Part shown: piece by piece, positions 1 through 7,069 of the stretch
Numbering within the stretch: position 1 is the first letter of the stretch
How the letters are laid out: each line of letters starts with the position of its first letter
From: Protaetiibacter sp. SSC-01
GTDB lineage: Bacteria; Actinomycetota; Actinomycetes; Actinomycetales; Microbacteriaceae
NCBI RefSeq assembly: GCF_014483895.1
Contig: NZ_CP059987.1
Coordinates: 2,604,001 to 2,668,000, forward strand
DNA: 64,000 nt
Reading direction: 5' to 3'
The notes under the pieces: generated by a model
Told to the model about the DNA's origin: nothing
Databases searched by the model: none
The model's input: the letters and a program-made list of their open reading frames with translations, nothing else
Program-made: the position numbers and the translations under genes

Positions 1-2
1 TC

Positions 3-1055
3 GTGGACATCGCGACGGGGGCGGCCGTGTGCGCCGCGTACGCCGTCGTGTTCCTGCTGCTGCGCCCACGCGTCGTCGAGGGCAACGGCTACGCCATCGC
101 GCTCATCGTCGCGACGATCGCGTGGTCGGCGACTCTCACGGGCGTCGAGTCGCTGCTCGCCGTCACGCAGACGGTCGCCTACCCGGTCGCGTGGGTCGTG
201 TCGCGCGGTCGCGGGGCGGCGATCGTCGCGAGCCTCGGCATCGCCCTCGGCGTCGGCGCGGGGTTCCTGCTCGGCGAGGAGGGGCCGGATGCGTGGGGCA
301 CCGCTCTCGTGAGCCAGACCCTCTCGTTCGGCTTCTCCACGATCATGGGCCTCTGGATCTCGCGCATCGCCGAGCTCGGCGAGGAGAAGGCGCGCCTGCT
401 CGACGAGCTCCAGGCGACGCAGGCGCAGCTCGCGGCGGCGGAGCGGGATGCGGGCGTCACCCACGAGCGCGCCCGCATGTCGCGCGAGGTGCACGACACC
501 GTCGCCCAGTCGCTCACGGGTCTCGTGCTGCTCGCCCAGCGCGCCCGCCGCGCGCACAACGCCGGCGCGCTCGACGACGAGCTGCTGGAGCTCATCGAGT
601 CGGGAGCGCGCGACGCGCTCGCCGAGACCCGGGCGCTCGTCGCATCCGCCGCCCCCGTCGAGCTCTCGCAGGGCGGGATCGCGGATGCGCTGCAGCGGCT
701 CGCGGAGCGCTTCGAACGCGAGGCGCGCATCCGGGTGACGGTGCAGACGGCGATCGACGTGCCCCTCGACCGCGACACGGAGGTCGTGCTGCTGCGGTGC
801 GCGCAGGAGGGGCTCGCGAACGTGCGCAAGCACTCGGGCGCCGACGCGGCGCACGTCGCGCTCGTCGCCGGGGCGGACGGCGTGCGGCTCACGGTGCGCG
901 ACGACGGACGCGGGTTCCCCGCCGAGCTGCGCGCGGGCTTCGGGCTCGCGGGCCTGCGCGACCGGCTCGCCCTCGCGGGCGGCGCGCTCGAGGTCGACGG
1001 CACGCCCGGCGCCACGACGATCACCGCGACCCTGCCTGCGGGAGGCGCCTCATGA
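3..1055 (+). CDS. Sensor histidine kinase (HPK7/NarX type), probably cut at the window edge
   Basis: Membrane sensor kinase that would autophosphorylate on His and pass the phosphate to the response regulator encoded next. About 130 N-terminal residues are hydrophobic membrane segments, then a short coiled linker, a HisKA_3 H-box (REVHDTVAQSL, His about residue 164), an N-box region (QEGLANVRKHSG) and G-boxes (DDGRGFP, GFGLAGLRDRL) of the HATPase. The first usable codon is a GTG at position 3 and the frame is open to the window edge, so an upstream transmembrane part is probably missing. Its stop overlaps the regulator's start as ATGA, so the pair is translationally coupled. The stimulus cannot be told from the sequence. 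Confidence 0.9.
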   Translation: MDIATGAAVCAAYAVVFLLLRPRVVEGNGYAIALIVATIAWSATLTGVESLLAVTQTVAYPVAWVVSRGRGAAIVASLGIALGVGAGFLLGEEGPDAWGTALVSQTLSFGFSTIMGLWISRIAELGEEKARLLDELQATQAQLAAAERDAGVTHERARMSREVHDTVAQSLTGLVLLAQRARRAHNAGALDDELLELIESGARDALAETRALVASAAPVELSQGGIADALQRLAERFEREARIRVTVQTAIDVPLDRDTEVVLLRCAQEGLANVRKHSGADAAHVALVAGADGVRLTVRDDGRGFPAELRAGFGLAGLRDRLALAGGALEVDGTPGATTITATLPAGGAS

Positions 1056-1678
1056 TCCGGATCCTCGTGGTCGACGACCACCCCGTCGTGCGCGCCGGGA
1101 TCGTCGCGCTGCTCGACGAGGCCCCGGACGTCGAGATCGTCGGCACGGCGGCGAGCGGCGAGGAGGCGCTCGCGCTCGTGCCATCGGCGGCGCCCGACCT
1201 CGTCGTCATGGACCTGCGGATGCCGGGTATCGACGGCGACGAGGCGACCGCTCGCATCCTCGCGGCCCACCCCGAGGTGCGCGTGCTCATCCTGACGACG
1301 TACGAGACGGATGACGCGATCCTGTCCGCCATCGCGGCCGGCGCGAGCGGCTACCTGCTGAAGGCCGCGCCCGAGGAGGAGCTGCTCGCGGGCGTGCGCG
1401 CCGTCGCGGCGGGAGAGGTTGCGCTCGCGCCGAGCGTCAGCCGGATGCTCGTGGCCCGCACGCGTGAGCCCGCCCGCCCCGCGGGGCCCGAGCTGAGCCC
1501 GCGCGAGCTCGAGGTGCTGCGGCTCGTCGCCGAGGGGCTCTCGAACCGCGAGATCGGGGCGCGCATCCACCTCGGCGAGGCCACCGTGAAGACGCACCTC
1601 ATGAAGGTCTTCGGCAAGCTCGGCGTCAACGACCGCACGCGCGCGGTGACCCGGGCGATGGAGCTGGGGCTGCTGTGA
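1052..1678 (+). CDS. NarL/LuxR-family response regulator
   Basis: Cytoplasmic DNA-binding regulator of 208 aa, partner of the overlapping kinase gene. The receiver domain (about 1-120) has the acidic pair DD in VVDDHP, phospho-acceptor Asp54 in VMDLRMPG, the T/S switch in LTTY and Lys104 in YLLKAA. The C-terminal LuxR-type helix-turn-helix covers about residues 147-205 (SPRELEVLRLVAEGLSNREI...ATVKTHLMKVF). The start is fixed by the 4-nt ATGA overlap with the kinase stop. Target genes are unknown; a repeat-filled intergenic region follows. Confidence 0.93.
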   Translation: MIRILVVDDHPVVRAGIVALLDEAPDVEIVGTAASGEEALALVPSAAPDLVVMDLRMPGIDGDEATARILAAHPEVRVLILTTYETDDAILSAIAAGASGYLLKAAPEEELLAGVRAVAAGEVALAPSVSRMLVARTREPARPAGPELSPRELEVLRLVAEGLSNREIGARIHLGEATVKTHLMKVFGKLGVNDRTRAVTRAMELGLL

Positions 1679-1698
1679 TGTCTGGCGCCGCGACCACC

Positions 1699-1889
1699 GT
1701 TGGTTGAGTAGCGCCGCGCCGCACCCCCGCCGCTGGTTGAGTAGCGCGCGGCCGCGCGGAGCGCGACCGCACGCGTATCGAAACCCTCGCACGGCGTATC
1801 AAGTGCGGGCCATGGATGGATCATGCGCCGACGTCATGCGTCCGTCGGGTTTCGATACGCCCGCTCCGCGGGCTACTCGACCAGCGGGA
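1699..1889 (+). repeat. Dispersed hairpin repeat: one half copy and one two-hairpin composite
   Basis: A half copy starts near 1699 (TTGGTTGAGTAGCGC). The composite at 1732-1889 consists of CTGGTTGAGTAGCGC, a GC-rich imperfect palindrome, CGTATCGAAACC, a spacer of about 50 nt, then GGGTTTCGATACGCCC, a palindromic core, and GGCTACTCGACCAGCGGG. The same composite recurs at 50001-50169, 54079-54248, 62299-62467 and 62511-62680. There is no gene in 1679-1936. Confidence 0.85.
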
Positions 1890-1936
1890 GAGCCGGCGCA
1901 GCCGGCACGGCACAGCAGCGGCGAAGCCGCTCCCGC

Positions 1937-2824
1937 TCACACGAGCGGCGCGACCTCGTCCCACGTGGGCATCGACGTGGAGGCCCCCGCACGCGTCGTC
2001 GCGATCGCGGCGGCGACGGCCGCCGCACGCAGAGCGGATGCCTCCGCCTCCCCCGCCGCGAGCCGCGCCACGAGCACGCCCGTGAACGTGTCCCCGGCCC
2101 CGGTCGTGTCGACCGGCGTCACCGCATACGGTTCGACCGACTCGACGATCTCGCCACCCCGAGCAACGAGCGCACCGCGCGCCCCCCGCGTCATCACGAC
2201 CATGCCGGCCCGCTTCGACAGCGCCCGCGCCGCATCCGTCTCGTCGTCGATGCCGGCGAGCTCGCGCGCCTCGCCCGCGTTCGGCACGAGGATGTCGACC
2301 GCATCCAGGAAGTCCTCCGGCAGCGGCAGCACGGGTGCGGGCGTCACGACCGTCGTGACCCCGACCGAGCGGGCGAACGCGACGGCCTCCGCGACGAGCG
2401 GCAGCGGGCGCTCGAACTGCACGACGAGGTAGCGCGCCGAGCGGATCGCGTCGCACTGCACGTCGTCGAGCGGCAGCTCCACGCCGTTCGCGTCGGGCAC
2501 GACGACGATCGCGTTCTCGCCGCCGTCGAGCACCGAGATGTGGGCCGTTCCGGTGGGGCGCTCGACGAGGGCGATGCCGTCGGTGTCGACGCCCGCAGCC
2601 GCGAGGGTCTCGCGCAGCTCGCGCCCGAACGCATCCCCGCCGACCGCGCCGAGGAACGCCACGGAACCGCCGACGCGCGCCGCCGCGATCGCCTGATTGA
2701 GCCCCTTGCCGCCCGGCACGGTCGCGAACGAGCTGCCGAACATCGTCTCGCCGGGCTCGGGCAGCCGCGGCTGCCGCACCACGAGATCCATGTTGGCGCT
2801 GCCGAGCACCACGATGTCGCTCAC
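1937..2824 (-). CDS. Ribokinase-like PfkB carbohydrate kinase
   Basis: Cytoplasmic sugar kinase of 295 aa, the usual ribokinase length. It has the N-terminal PfkB glycine motif (PGGKGLNQAIAAARVGG, residues 37-53), the conserved NAGEARELAG motif (182-191) and the C-terminal ATP/anion-hole signature DTTGAGDTFTG (239-249) with catalytic base Asp245. The GTG start overlaps the murB stop as GTGA, so it is the last gene of a hadA-hadB-murB-kinase string. D-ribose is the most likely substrate given the residues around NMDLVV and PGGKG, but other PfkB substrates cannot be excluded. No ribose transporter is nearby. Confidence 0.88.
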   Translation of the reverse strand: MSDIVVLGSANMDLVVRQPRLPEPGETMFGSSFATVPGGKGLNQAIAAARVGGSVAFLGAVGGDAFGRELRETLAAAGVDTDGIALVERPTGTAHISVLDGGENAIVVVPDANGVELPLDDVQCDAIRSARYLVVQFERPLPLVAEAVAFARSVGVTTVVTPAPVLPLPEDFLDAVDILVPNAGEARELAGIDDETDAARALSKRAGMVVMTRGARGALVARGGEIVESVEPYAVTPVDTTGAGDTFTGVLVARLAAGEAEASALRAAAVAAAIATTRAGASTSMPTWDEVAPLV

Positions 2825-3924
2825 AGCGTCACCCCCACGAACACGGGCTCCGGGTGGAGCCGCACGCCGAACTGCGCGAGCACGCGCATCTGCACGAACG
2901 AGGCGAGCTGCACGACGTCGGCCGCCGTCGCGCCCCCGCGGTTGACGATCGCGAGCGTGTGCTTCGACGAGATCGCGGCGCCCGATCCGGGCAGCGAGAA
3001 GCCGCGCGCGATGCCCGACCGTTCGATGAGCCACGCTGCCGAGAGCTTCACCTCGTAGGGGCCGGATGCGAGCGACGGCACGTCGTCGCCGGGCGCGAGC
3101 ACGCGATCCGCCTCCTCGGGCGACACGGGCCAGCGAGGCGCCTCGGGCGGTAGCGAGCGGGCGAAGGTCTCGGTGACGATCGGGTTGGTGAAGAACGAGC
3201 CCGCGCTCACCGAGTCGGGGTCGGCGGGGTCGAGCACCATGCCCTTCGAGGCGCGCAGTGCGAGCACCGCGCGGCGGGCCTCGGCGAGGGTCACGCGGTC
3301 GCCGAGCGAGACGCCGAGAGCGGATGCCAGCTGCGCGTACGCGACGGGACCCGACCATCCGCCCGCGTCGAGGTCGAGCTCGACGGCGAGCACGATGCCC
3401 GCGCGGCCGCGCTTGAGGGCGCTCGTGCGGTAGCCGAGACCCAGCTCGGATGCGTCGAGCCGCACGAGCTCGCCCGTCGCGTAGTCGAGGAAGTCGACCC
3501 CGACGAGCCGGTCGCCGAGTTCCTGGCCGTAGGCGCCGATGTTCTGCACGGGCGCGGCACCGACGGTGCCGGGGATGCCGCTGAGGGCCTCGATGCCCGC
3601 GAGGCCCGCGTCGACGGTCGCGGCGACGAGCGCATCCCAGCTCTCGCCCGCGGCCGCGCGCACGCGCGCGTGCCTGCCGTCGGCGTCGAGCGCGATGTCG
3701 ATGCCGCGCGTCGCGACGCGGATGACGGTGCCGTCGAAGCCGTCGTCGTCGATGACGACGTTCGAGCCGCCGCCGAGCAGCAGCCAGTCGTCGCCCGTCT
3801 CCCACACCTCGAGCGCCGTGCGCACGAGCTCCTCACGCGTCGTCGGGGCCACGAGCTCGCGCGCGGGCCCGCCCACGCGCAGGGTCGTGAGCTCGGCGAG
3901 ACGCGGCGCGTCCACGCCCGTCAC
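2821..3924 (-). CDS. murB: UDP-N-acetylenolpyruvoylglucosamine reductase MurB
   Basis: FAD- and NADPH-dependent reductase that turns UDP-GlcNAc-enolpyruvate into UDP-MurNAc, the second committed step of peptidoglycan precursor synthesis. 367 aa. The FAD-binding part shows LLLGGGSNVVI (about 48-58) and IPGTVGAAPVQNIGAYG (117-133); the catalytic proton-donor serine lies in SAGSFFTNPI (Ser243); YRTS carries a substrate-binding Arg. The layout without the extra loop fits type I MurB. The start is the GTG that overlaps the stop of the upstream hydratase gene (GTGA), and the stop overlaps the next gene the same way. Confidence 0.96.
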   Translation of the reverse strand: MTGVDAPRLAELTTLRVGGPARELVAPTTREELVRTALEVWETGDDWLLLGGGSNVVIDDDGFDGTVIRVATRGIDIALDADGRHARVRAAAGESWDALVAATVDAGLAGIEALSGIPGTVGAAPVQNIGAYGQELGDRLVGVDFLDYATGELVRLDASELGLGYRTSALKRGRAGIVLAVELDLDAGGWSGPVAYAQLASALGVSLGDRVTLAEARRAVLALRASKGMVLDPADPDSVSAGSFFTNPIVTETFARSLPPEAPRWPVSPEEADRVLAPGDDVPSLASGPYEVKLSAAWLIERSGIARGFSLPGSGAAISSKHTLAIVNRGGATAADVVQLASFVQMRVLAQFGVRLHPEPVFVGVTL

Positions 3925-4343
3925 GCGTCCAGACGCACGACCGCCTGGGCCTTGCCGAGCACGGTCTCGCCGTTGAACGTCACCGTGAGGTCGATGCGCG
4001 CAGCGGCCTCGTCGAGGCGGCCGACCTTCGCGACGACCGTCACGAGGGCGCCCTCCGCGGGGTCGACGACGACGGGGCGCGTGAAGCGCACCTGGTAGTC
4101 GACGACGCGGCCGGGGTCGCCCACCCAGTCGACGACGGGCTGTACGGCGAGCCCCATCGTGAGCATGCCGTGCGCGAGCACGCCCGGCAGACCGACGGAT
4201 GCGGCGACGTCGTCGCGGTAGTGGATGGGGTTGAAGTCGCCGGATGCGCCCGCGTAGCGCACGAGGGAGTCGCGGCTGAGCGCGAACTCGGCCTCGGCGA
4301 CGACGTCGCCGACGGTCAGGCTGGAGAGGGCGGGCGTGCTCAT
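3921..4343 (-). CDS. MaoC-type (R)-specific hydratase, HadB-like
   Basis: Hot-dog-fold enoyl hydratase/3-hydroxyacyl dehydratase subunit of 140 aa. The hydratase-2 signature is plain: YAGASGDFNPIHYRDD (30-45) with catalytic Asp36 and His41, then the GLPGVLAHGMLTMG loop. The partner encoded upstream is HadA-like, and mycobacterial HadA/HadB form the heterodimeric FAS-II dehydratase; no HadC is present and this family does not make mycolic acids, so the acyl substrate is uncertain. Overlaps by 4 nt with both neighbours. Confidence 0.88.
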   Translation of the reverse strand: MSTPALSSLTVGDVVAEAEFALSRDSLVRYAGASGDFNPIHYRDDVAASVGLPGVLAHGMLTMGLAVQPVVDWVGDPGRVVDYQVRFTRPVVVDPAEGALVTVVAKVGRLDEAAARIDLTVTFNGETVLGKAQAVVRLDA

Positions 4344-4786
4344 TCGTCACCTCGCACGACGAGGGTGGATGTGGCGGTCACGACGTGCTCGCCGGATGCG
4401 TCGGAGATGAGCGCGTCGGCGGTGACCATCGAGTGGCCGCCGAGGCTCTTGACGCTCGTGACGGTGAGCGTCGCGGTGAGCTCGTCGCCCGCGACGATCG
4501 GCCGGCTGTAGCTGAAGCGCTGGTCGCCGTGCACGACGCGGCTGAAGTCGATGCCACCCTCGGGGTCGGCGAGCAGCTGAGCGAGAGCGTGCTCCTGCAC
4601 GACGACGGGGAACGTCGGAGGCGCCACGACATCCGCGTAGCCCGCGGCCTGTGCGGCCTCGACGTCGTGGTGGAGGGGGTTGGTCGCGAACACGGCCCGC
4701 GCGAACTCGCGCACCTTCTCGCGACCGACCAGGTAGGGGGCTGTCGGCGGGTAGCTCCGCCCCTGCAGCTCGGGGTTGACGCTCAC
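4340..4786 (-). CDS. FAS1-like dehydratase, HadA-like
   Basis: 148-aa MaoC-like N-terminal domain protein, probable structural partner of the HadB-like subunit encoded directly downstream (ATGA overlap). It shows the family pattern GRSYPPTAPYLVGREKVREF, then FATNPLHHDVEAAQAAGY and APPTFPVVV. The GTG start is supported by a TAGGCT box (4793-4798) 6 nt upstream, so the mRNA is probably leaderless. A second promoter 300 nt further up (for the 26-codon peptide) could also read into it past a hairpin. Confidence 0.87.
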   Translation of the reverse strand: MSVNPELQGRSYPPTAPYLVGREKVREFARAVFATNPLHHDVEAAQAAGYADVVAPPTFPVVVQEHALAQLLADPEGGIDFSRVVHGDQRFSYSRPIVAGDELTATLTVTSVKSLGGHSMVTADALISDASGEHVVTATSTLVVRGDE

Positions 4787-4814
4787 CCGTCGAGCCTACT
4801 GCGGCGGGTGGCGG

Positions 4815-4852
4815 TGGTCTCGAGACGCGGCGCTTCGCGGCGCTCCTCGACC
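4815..4852. repeat. Divergent copy of the short hairpin repeat
   Basis: GGTCTCGAGACGCGGCGCTTCGCGGCGCTCCTCGACCC is a diverged member of the family: TCGAGACG replaces TCGATACG and CTCCTCGACC replaces CTACTCAACC, while the core GGCGC-TTC-GCGCC type palindrome is kept. (Described in pieces because of sequence limits: arms at 4816-4828 and 4840-4850.). Confidence 0.55.
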
Positions 4853-4879
4853 CCTGGGGTTCCTGCGGCGTCAACGTGC

Positions 4880-4915
4880 GGAACCCCGGCGACCTTCGCG
4901 GTCGGCCGGGGTTCC
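4880..4915 (-). terminator. Strong hairpin downstream of the 26-codon peptide gene
   Basis: Arms GGAACCCCGGCGACC and GGTCGGCCGGGGTTCC pair over 15 bp with a single bulge and a small TTCGC loop. It lies 24 nt past the stop of the peptide gene. There is no clear U-run on the minus strand, so termination strength is uncertain. The arm GGAACCCC (4880-4887) could instead pair with GGGGTTCC at 4856-4863, giving two mutually exclusive hairpins. Confidence 0.6.
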
Positions 4916-4939
4916 GGGGGGTCTGTGCGGTGGTCTGCC

Positions 4940-5020
4940 TTACTGGCAGGACTCGCAGTAGAGGTCGTCCATCGGGTCGACCGGAACTGCGTAGCCACCG
5001 ACGGTGTCGACGTCGTTCAT
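4940..5020 (-). CDS. 26-residue peptide with a C-terminal CESCQ motif
   Basis: An ATG codon 8 nt after a near-perfect ribosome site (GAGGGAGG, 5023-5030 region) opens 26 codons. The product starts MNDVDTVGGYAVPV and ends DPMDDLYCESCQ, acidic, with no membrane segment and two cysteines as CxxC near the C-terminus. It has its own sigma-70 type promoter upstream and a strong hairpin downstream, so it is very probably transcribed and translated. I do not recognise its function. It could be a regulatory leader for the downstream hadA-hadB-murB string, a metal- or thiol-binding micropeptide, or a precursor peptide, although no modification enzymes are adjacent. Confidence 0.7.
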   Translation of the reverse strand: MNDVDTVGGYAVPVDPMDDLYCESCQ

Positions 5021-5079
5021 GGCAACCTCCCTCAAAAGTCTCAACTAGTGCTCCAAGGTTTTCGCCCTGGTGAGTCACC

Positions 5080-5109
5080 ACTATATAACGGGAATTCCAC
5101 GAATGTCAT
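5080..5109 (-). promoter_or_regulatory. Sigma-70-type promoter of the 26-codon peptide gene
   Basis: Read on the minus strand: ATGACA (5104-5109) as -35 and TATATA (5082-5087) or TATAGT (5080-5085) as -10, spacer 16 or 18 nt. This is close to consensus and sits in one of the few AT-rich stretches. Transcription would start near 5074, leaving a 5' leader of about 50 nt before the ATG. Confidence 0.65.
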
Positions 5110-5180
5110 TCCCCTAGATGTTGTGTCTCGGCGTGTCGCCCAACGTCTTTTCGAGCACCCTCATTCCACCAGCAACCACC

Positions 5181-5262
5181 GACATCGGCGCGGCTGGAGC
5201 CGCGCCCCGACGGCGGGAGAAACGCCTCCCGCCGCGATGTCGTAGCTCCAGCCGCGCCACGA
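5181..5262 (-). other. Interleaved inverted repeats between the peptide gene and the aminotransferase
   Basis: GGCGCGGCTGGAGC (5187-5200) is the exact reverse complement of GCTCCAGCCGCGCC (5245-5258); between them GGCGGGAG/CTCCCGCC form a second hairpin; GACATCG (5181-5187) pairs with CGATGTC (5235-5241), which crosses the outer pairing. The first arm can also fold locally (GGCGCGG/CCGCGCC). It lies 45 nt past the aminotransferase stop, so a terminator is the simplest reading. No gene is seen in 5110-5306. Confidence 0.55.
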
Positions 5263-5306
5263 GATCACGGCAGGGGTGGGGCGCACGGACGGGGCGCGGG
5301 CGACCC

Positions 5307-6461
5307 TCAGGGGCGCGTGAGGGCGGCGATGCGGGTGATCGCCTCGGTGAGCAGCTCGGGGCTGCACGCGAGGTTCAGGCGCACGTGGCCGACGCCCTCG
5401 CGGCCGAACGTCGGCCCGTTCGAGAGGGCCACGCGCGCGTGCTCGAGGATGTGCTGGGCGGGGTCGTCGCCCCAGCCGTACGCCGAGAGGTCGATCCAGG
5501 CGAGGTAGCTCGCCGAGGGTCGGCGCAGCCGCGCGAGGGGGAGTTCGGATGCGAGCAGCCGCTCGAGCAGGTCGACGTTCGCCGTGATCGCGGCGAGCGT
5601 GTCGGCGAGCCACTCGCGCGAGTCCGCGAAGCCCGCGCGCGTCGCCATGAGACCGAAGAGGCCCGTGCGGAACGTGACCTCGTCGGGCAGGCCGCGCACG
5701 ACATCCGCCATCCGCTCCGACGCGGGAACGATGAAGGCCGCCTTGAGGCCCGCGAGGTTGAACGCCTTGCTGCCGGACTCGGCGGCGATCGCGTGCTCGC
5801 GCGCCGCATCCGACACCGTGAGGTACGGGGTGAACTCGACGCCCGGGTGCACGAGCGGGGCGTGGATCTCGTCGCTCACGACGAAGGCGCCGTGGCGCTC
5901 GACGATCCGCGCGAGCTCCTCGAGCTCGCCCCGCGTGTGCACGAGGCCGAGCGGGTTGTGCGGGTTGCACAGCAGCACGCCGCGCGCCCCCGCCGCGAGC
6001 GCGCGGTCGATGCCCGCGAGGTCGAGCGCATAGGTGGAGCCGTCGTCGAGCAGCGGCACCTCGACGACGCGCGCGCCGGCCTCGGGGATGAGGTCGAAGA
6101 AGGGCGGGTAGACAGGCGGCGTGATGATGACGCCGTCTCCCGGTGCCGAGAGCCGCCGCAGCGTCTCGACGATGACGACGCTCACATCCGTCGTGATCCC
6201 GAAGAGCGCGGGGTCGGGCGACCAGCCCCACGCGTCGCGCGCGAACCCGGCGAACGCCTCCGCGGCGCCCGTGTCGCGCGGGTTCACGTAGCCTGTGTCG
6301 CTGCGCTCGACGGCGGCGTGCAGCGCCTCCGCGATGGCCCGCGCGAGCGGGTAGTCCATCTCGGCGACGAACATCGGCAGCACGTCGGACGGATGCTCGG
6401 TCCACTTCTCGCTCGTGCGTCGCCGCAGGCTGTCGAGGGGCTCGGCGTGTGTCATACCCAC
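5307..6461 (-). CDS. PatB/MalY-family PLP-dependent C-S lyase / aminotransferase
   Basis: Fold-type I PLP enzyme of 384 aa. MalY/PatB hallmarks are the N-terminal KWTEHPSDVLPMFVAEMDYP, the NPHNPLG motif (166-172), SDEIHAPLVH (196-205) with the pyridine-N Asp197, and the Schiff-base Lys232 in SGSKAFNLAGLK. The family cleaves cystathionine or cysteine conjugates to a thiol or homocysteine, pyruvate and ammonia. The GTG start is supported by a TAGCAT box 6 nt upstream (leaderless); an ATG six bases downstream (6455) with GAGGTG before it is the alternative. It is transcribed divergently from the next gene with only 40 nt between. Confidence 0.88.
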   Translation of the reverse strand: MGMTHAEPLDSLRRRTSEKWTEHPSDVLPMFVAEMDYPLARAIAEALHAAVERSDTGYVNPRDTGAAEAFAGFARDAWGWSPDPALFGITTDVSVVIVETLRRLSAPGDGVIITPPVYPPFFDLIPEAGARVVEVPLLDDGSTYALDLAGIDRALAAGARGVLLCNPHNPLGLVHTRGELEELARIVERHGAFVVSDEIHAPLVHPGVEFTPYLTVSDAAREHAIAAESGSKAFNLAGLKAAFIVPASERMADVVRGLPDEVTFRTGLFGLMATRAGFADSREWLADTLAAITANVDLLERLLASELPLARLRRPSASYLAWIDLSAYGWGDDPAQHILEHARVALSNGPTFGREGVGHVRLNLACSPELLTEAITRIAALTRP

Positions 6462-6467
6462 CTCACG

Positions 6468-6494
6468 ATGCTAGGGCGGGCGCGCCGCTACTCT
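6468..6494. promoter_or_regulatory. Back-to-back leaderless promoters
   Basis: Minus strand: TAGCAT at 6468-6473, 6 nt before the GTG of the C-S lyase. Plus strand: TACTCT at 6489-6494, 7 nt before the GTG of the membrane protein. Both -10 boxes fit in the 40-nt gap between the two start codons. Confidence 0.55.
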
Positions 6495-6501
6495 CTCGGA
6501 T

Positions 6502-7026
6502 GTGAGCGGCCTCGTCATCCCTCCCCCGGCGGCGCGGGAGATGAACACGACCCGGGAGCGGCCGCTGCTTCCGCCCGGCACGCGCGTCGACGGCGTGTGG
6601 GTGTGGCTCATCGTGGTCGTGCCGTGGGTGCTCGCGTCGACCATCTACCTCTTCGACATCGGCGAGGTGCTCGACGCCCTCTGGGTCGACGACGTGCAGG
6701 GCGCCCTCGGCCACGTCGCTCTGCACGCGGGCGTGCTCGCGGCGAGCTCCGTCGCGACGATCGGGCTGGCCCTGCTCTTCGCGTGGCGCGACTCGCGTGC
6801 GCTGCGCACCGTCGGCGTGCTGCATCCGTTCCCCTGGGGTTTCGCGGCGATCGCGGGCATCGTCTACGTCATCGGCCGCCACGTGATCCTGCGCAAGGTG
6901 ACGCGACCCTCGGTCGCCCCGCTCGCGACCTCGATCGCGCTCTACGTGCTCTGGTACTCCGTGTTCGGCGTGTGGGCGGTCGTGACGCTCACGAACGGCC
7001 TCGTCGGCCTCGGGTCGCTCGCCTGA
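6502..7026 (+). CDS. Four-helix membrane protein, paralogue of the next gene
   Basis: 174-aa integral membrane protein of unknown function. About four hydrophobic segments follow a short cytoplasmic N-terminus (PPGTRVDGVWVWLIVVVPWVL; FDIGEVLDALWVDD; GVLHPFPWGFAAIAGIVYVIGRHVILRKV). It aligns along its length with the membrane part of the following DUF2510 protein (shared RVDxxWVWxxxL, FDI/FDM, AFRD/AWRD, GVxxPFxWxFAxI and YxIGRHVxLRKV), so the two arose by duplication. It lacks the DUF2510 segment. The GTG start follows TACTCT by 7 nt. Confidence 0.72.
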   Translation: MSGLVIPPPAAREMNTTRERPLLPPGTRVDGVWVWLIVVVPWVLASTIYLFDIGEVLDALWVDDVQGALGHVALHAGVLAASSVATIGLALLFAWRDSRALRTVGVLHPFPWGFAAIAGIVYVIGRHVILRKVTRPSVAPLATSIALYVLWYSVFGVWAVVTLTNGLVGLGSLA

Positions 7027-7069
7027 CGCGGGGCGCCCGCCCCCTAGGATCGGCTGCGAGGAGGCCCCG

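Noticed and set aside
179-1792. A 537-codon open frame on the minus strand over the first kinase and regulator genes
   Set aside because: It is a GC-rich mirror frame with Arg/Ser/Ala-heavy composition and no domain; the plus-strand genes have clear motifs and coupled starts.
1679-1936. Insertion sequence remnants
   Set aside because: Repeats here are palindromic units without any transposase fragment in either strand; no transposase is found anywhere in the window.
4340-4786. Assigning HadA/HadB to mycolic acid synthesis
   Set aside because: No HadC, no other FAS-II elongation genes nearby, and the host group is not expected to make mycolic acids; only the hydratase fold is claimed.
4940-5020. 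RiPP precursor with nearby maturation genes
   Set aside because: No radical SAM, YcaO, lanthionine or transporter gene is adjacent; the C-S lyase upstream is a normal PatB/MalY enzyme. The peptide is kept as unknown.
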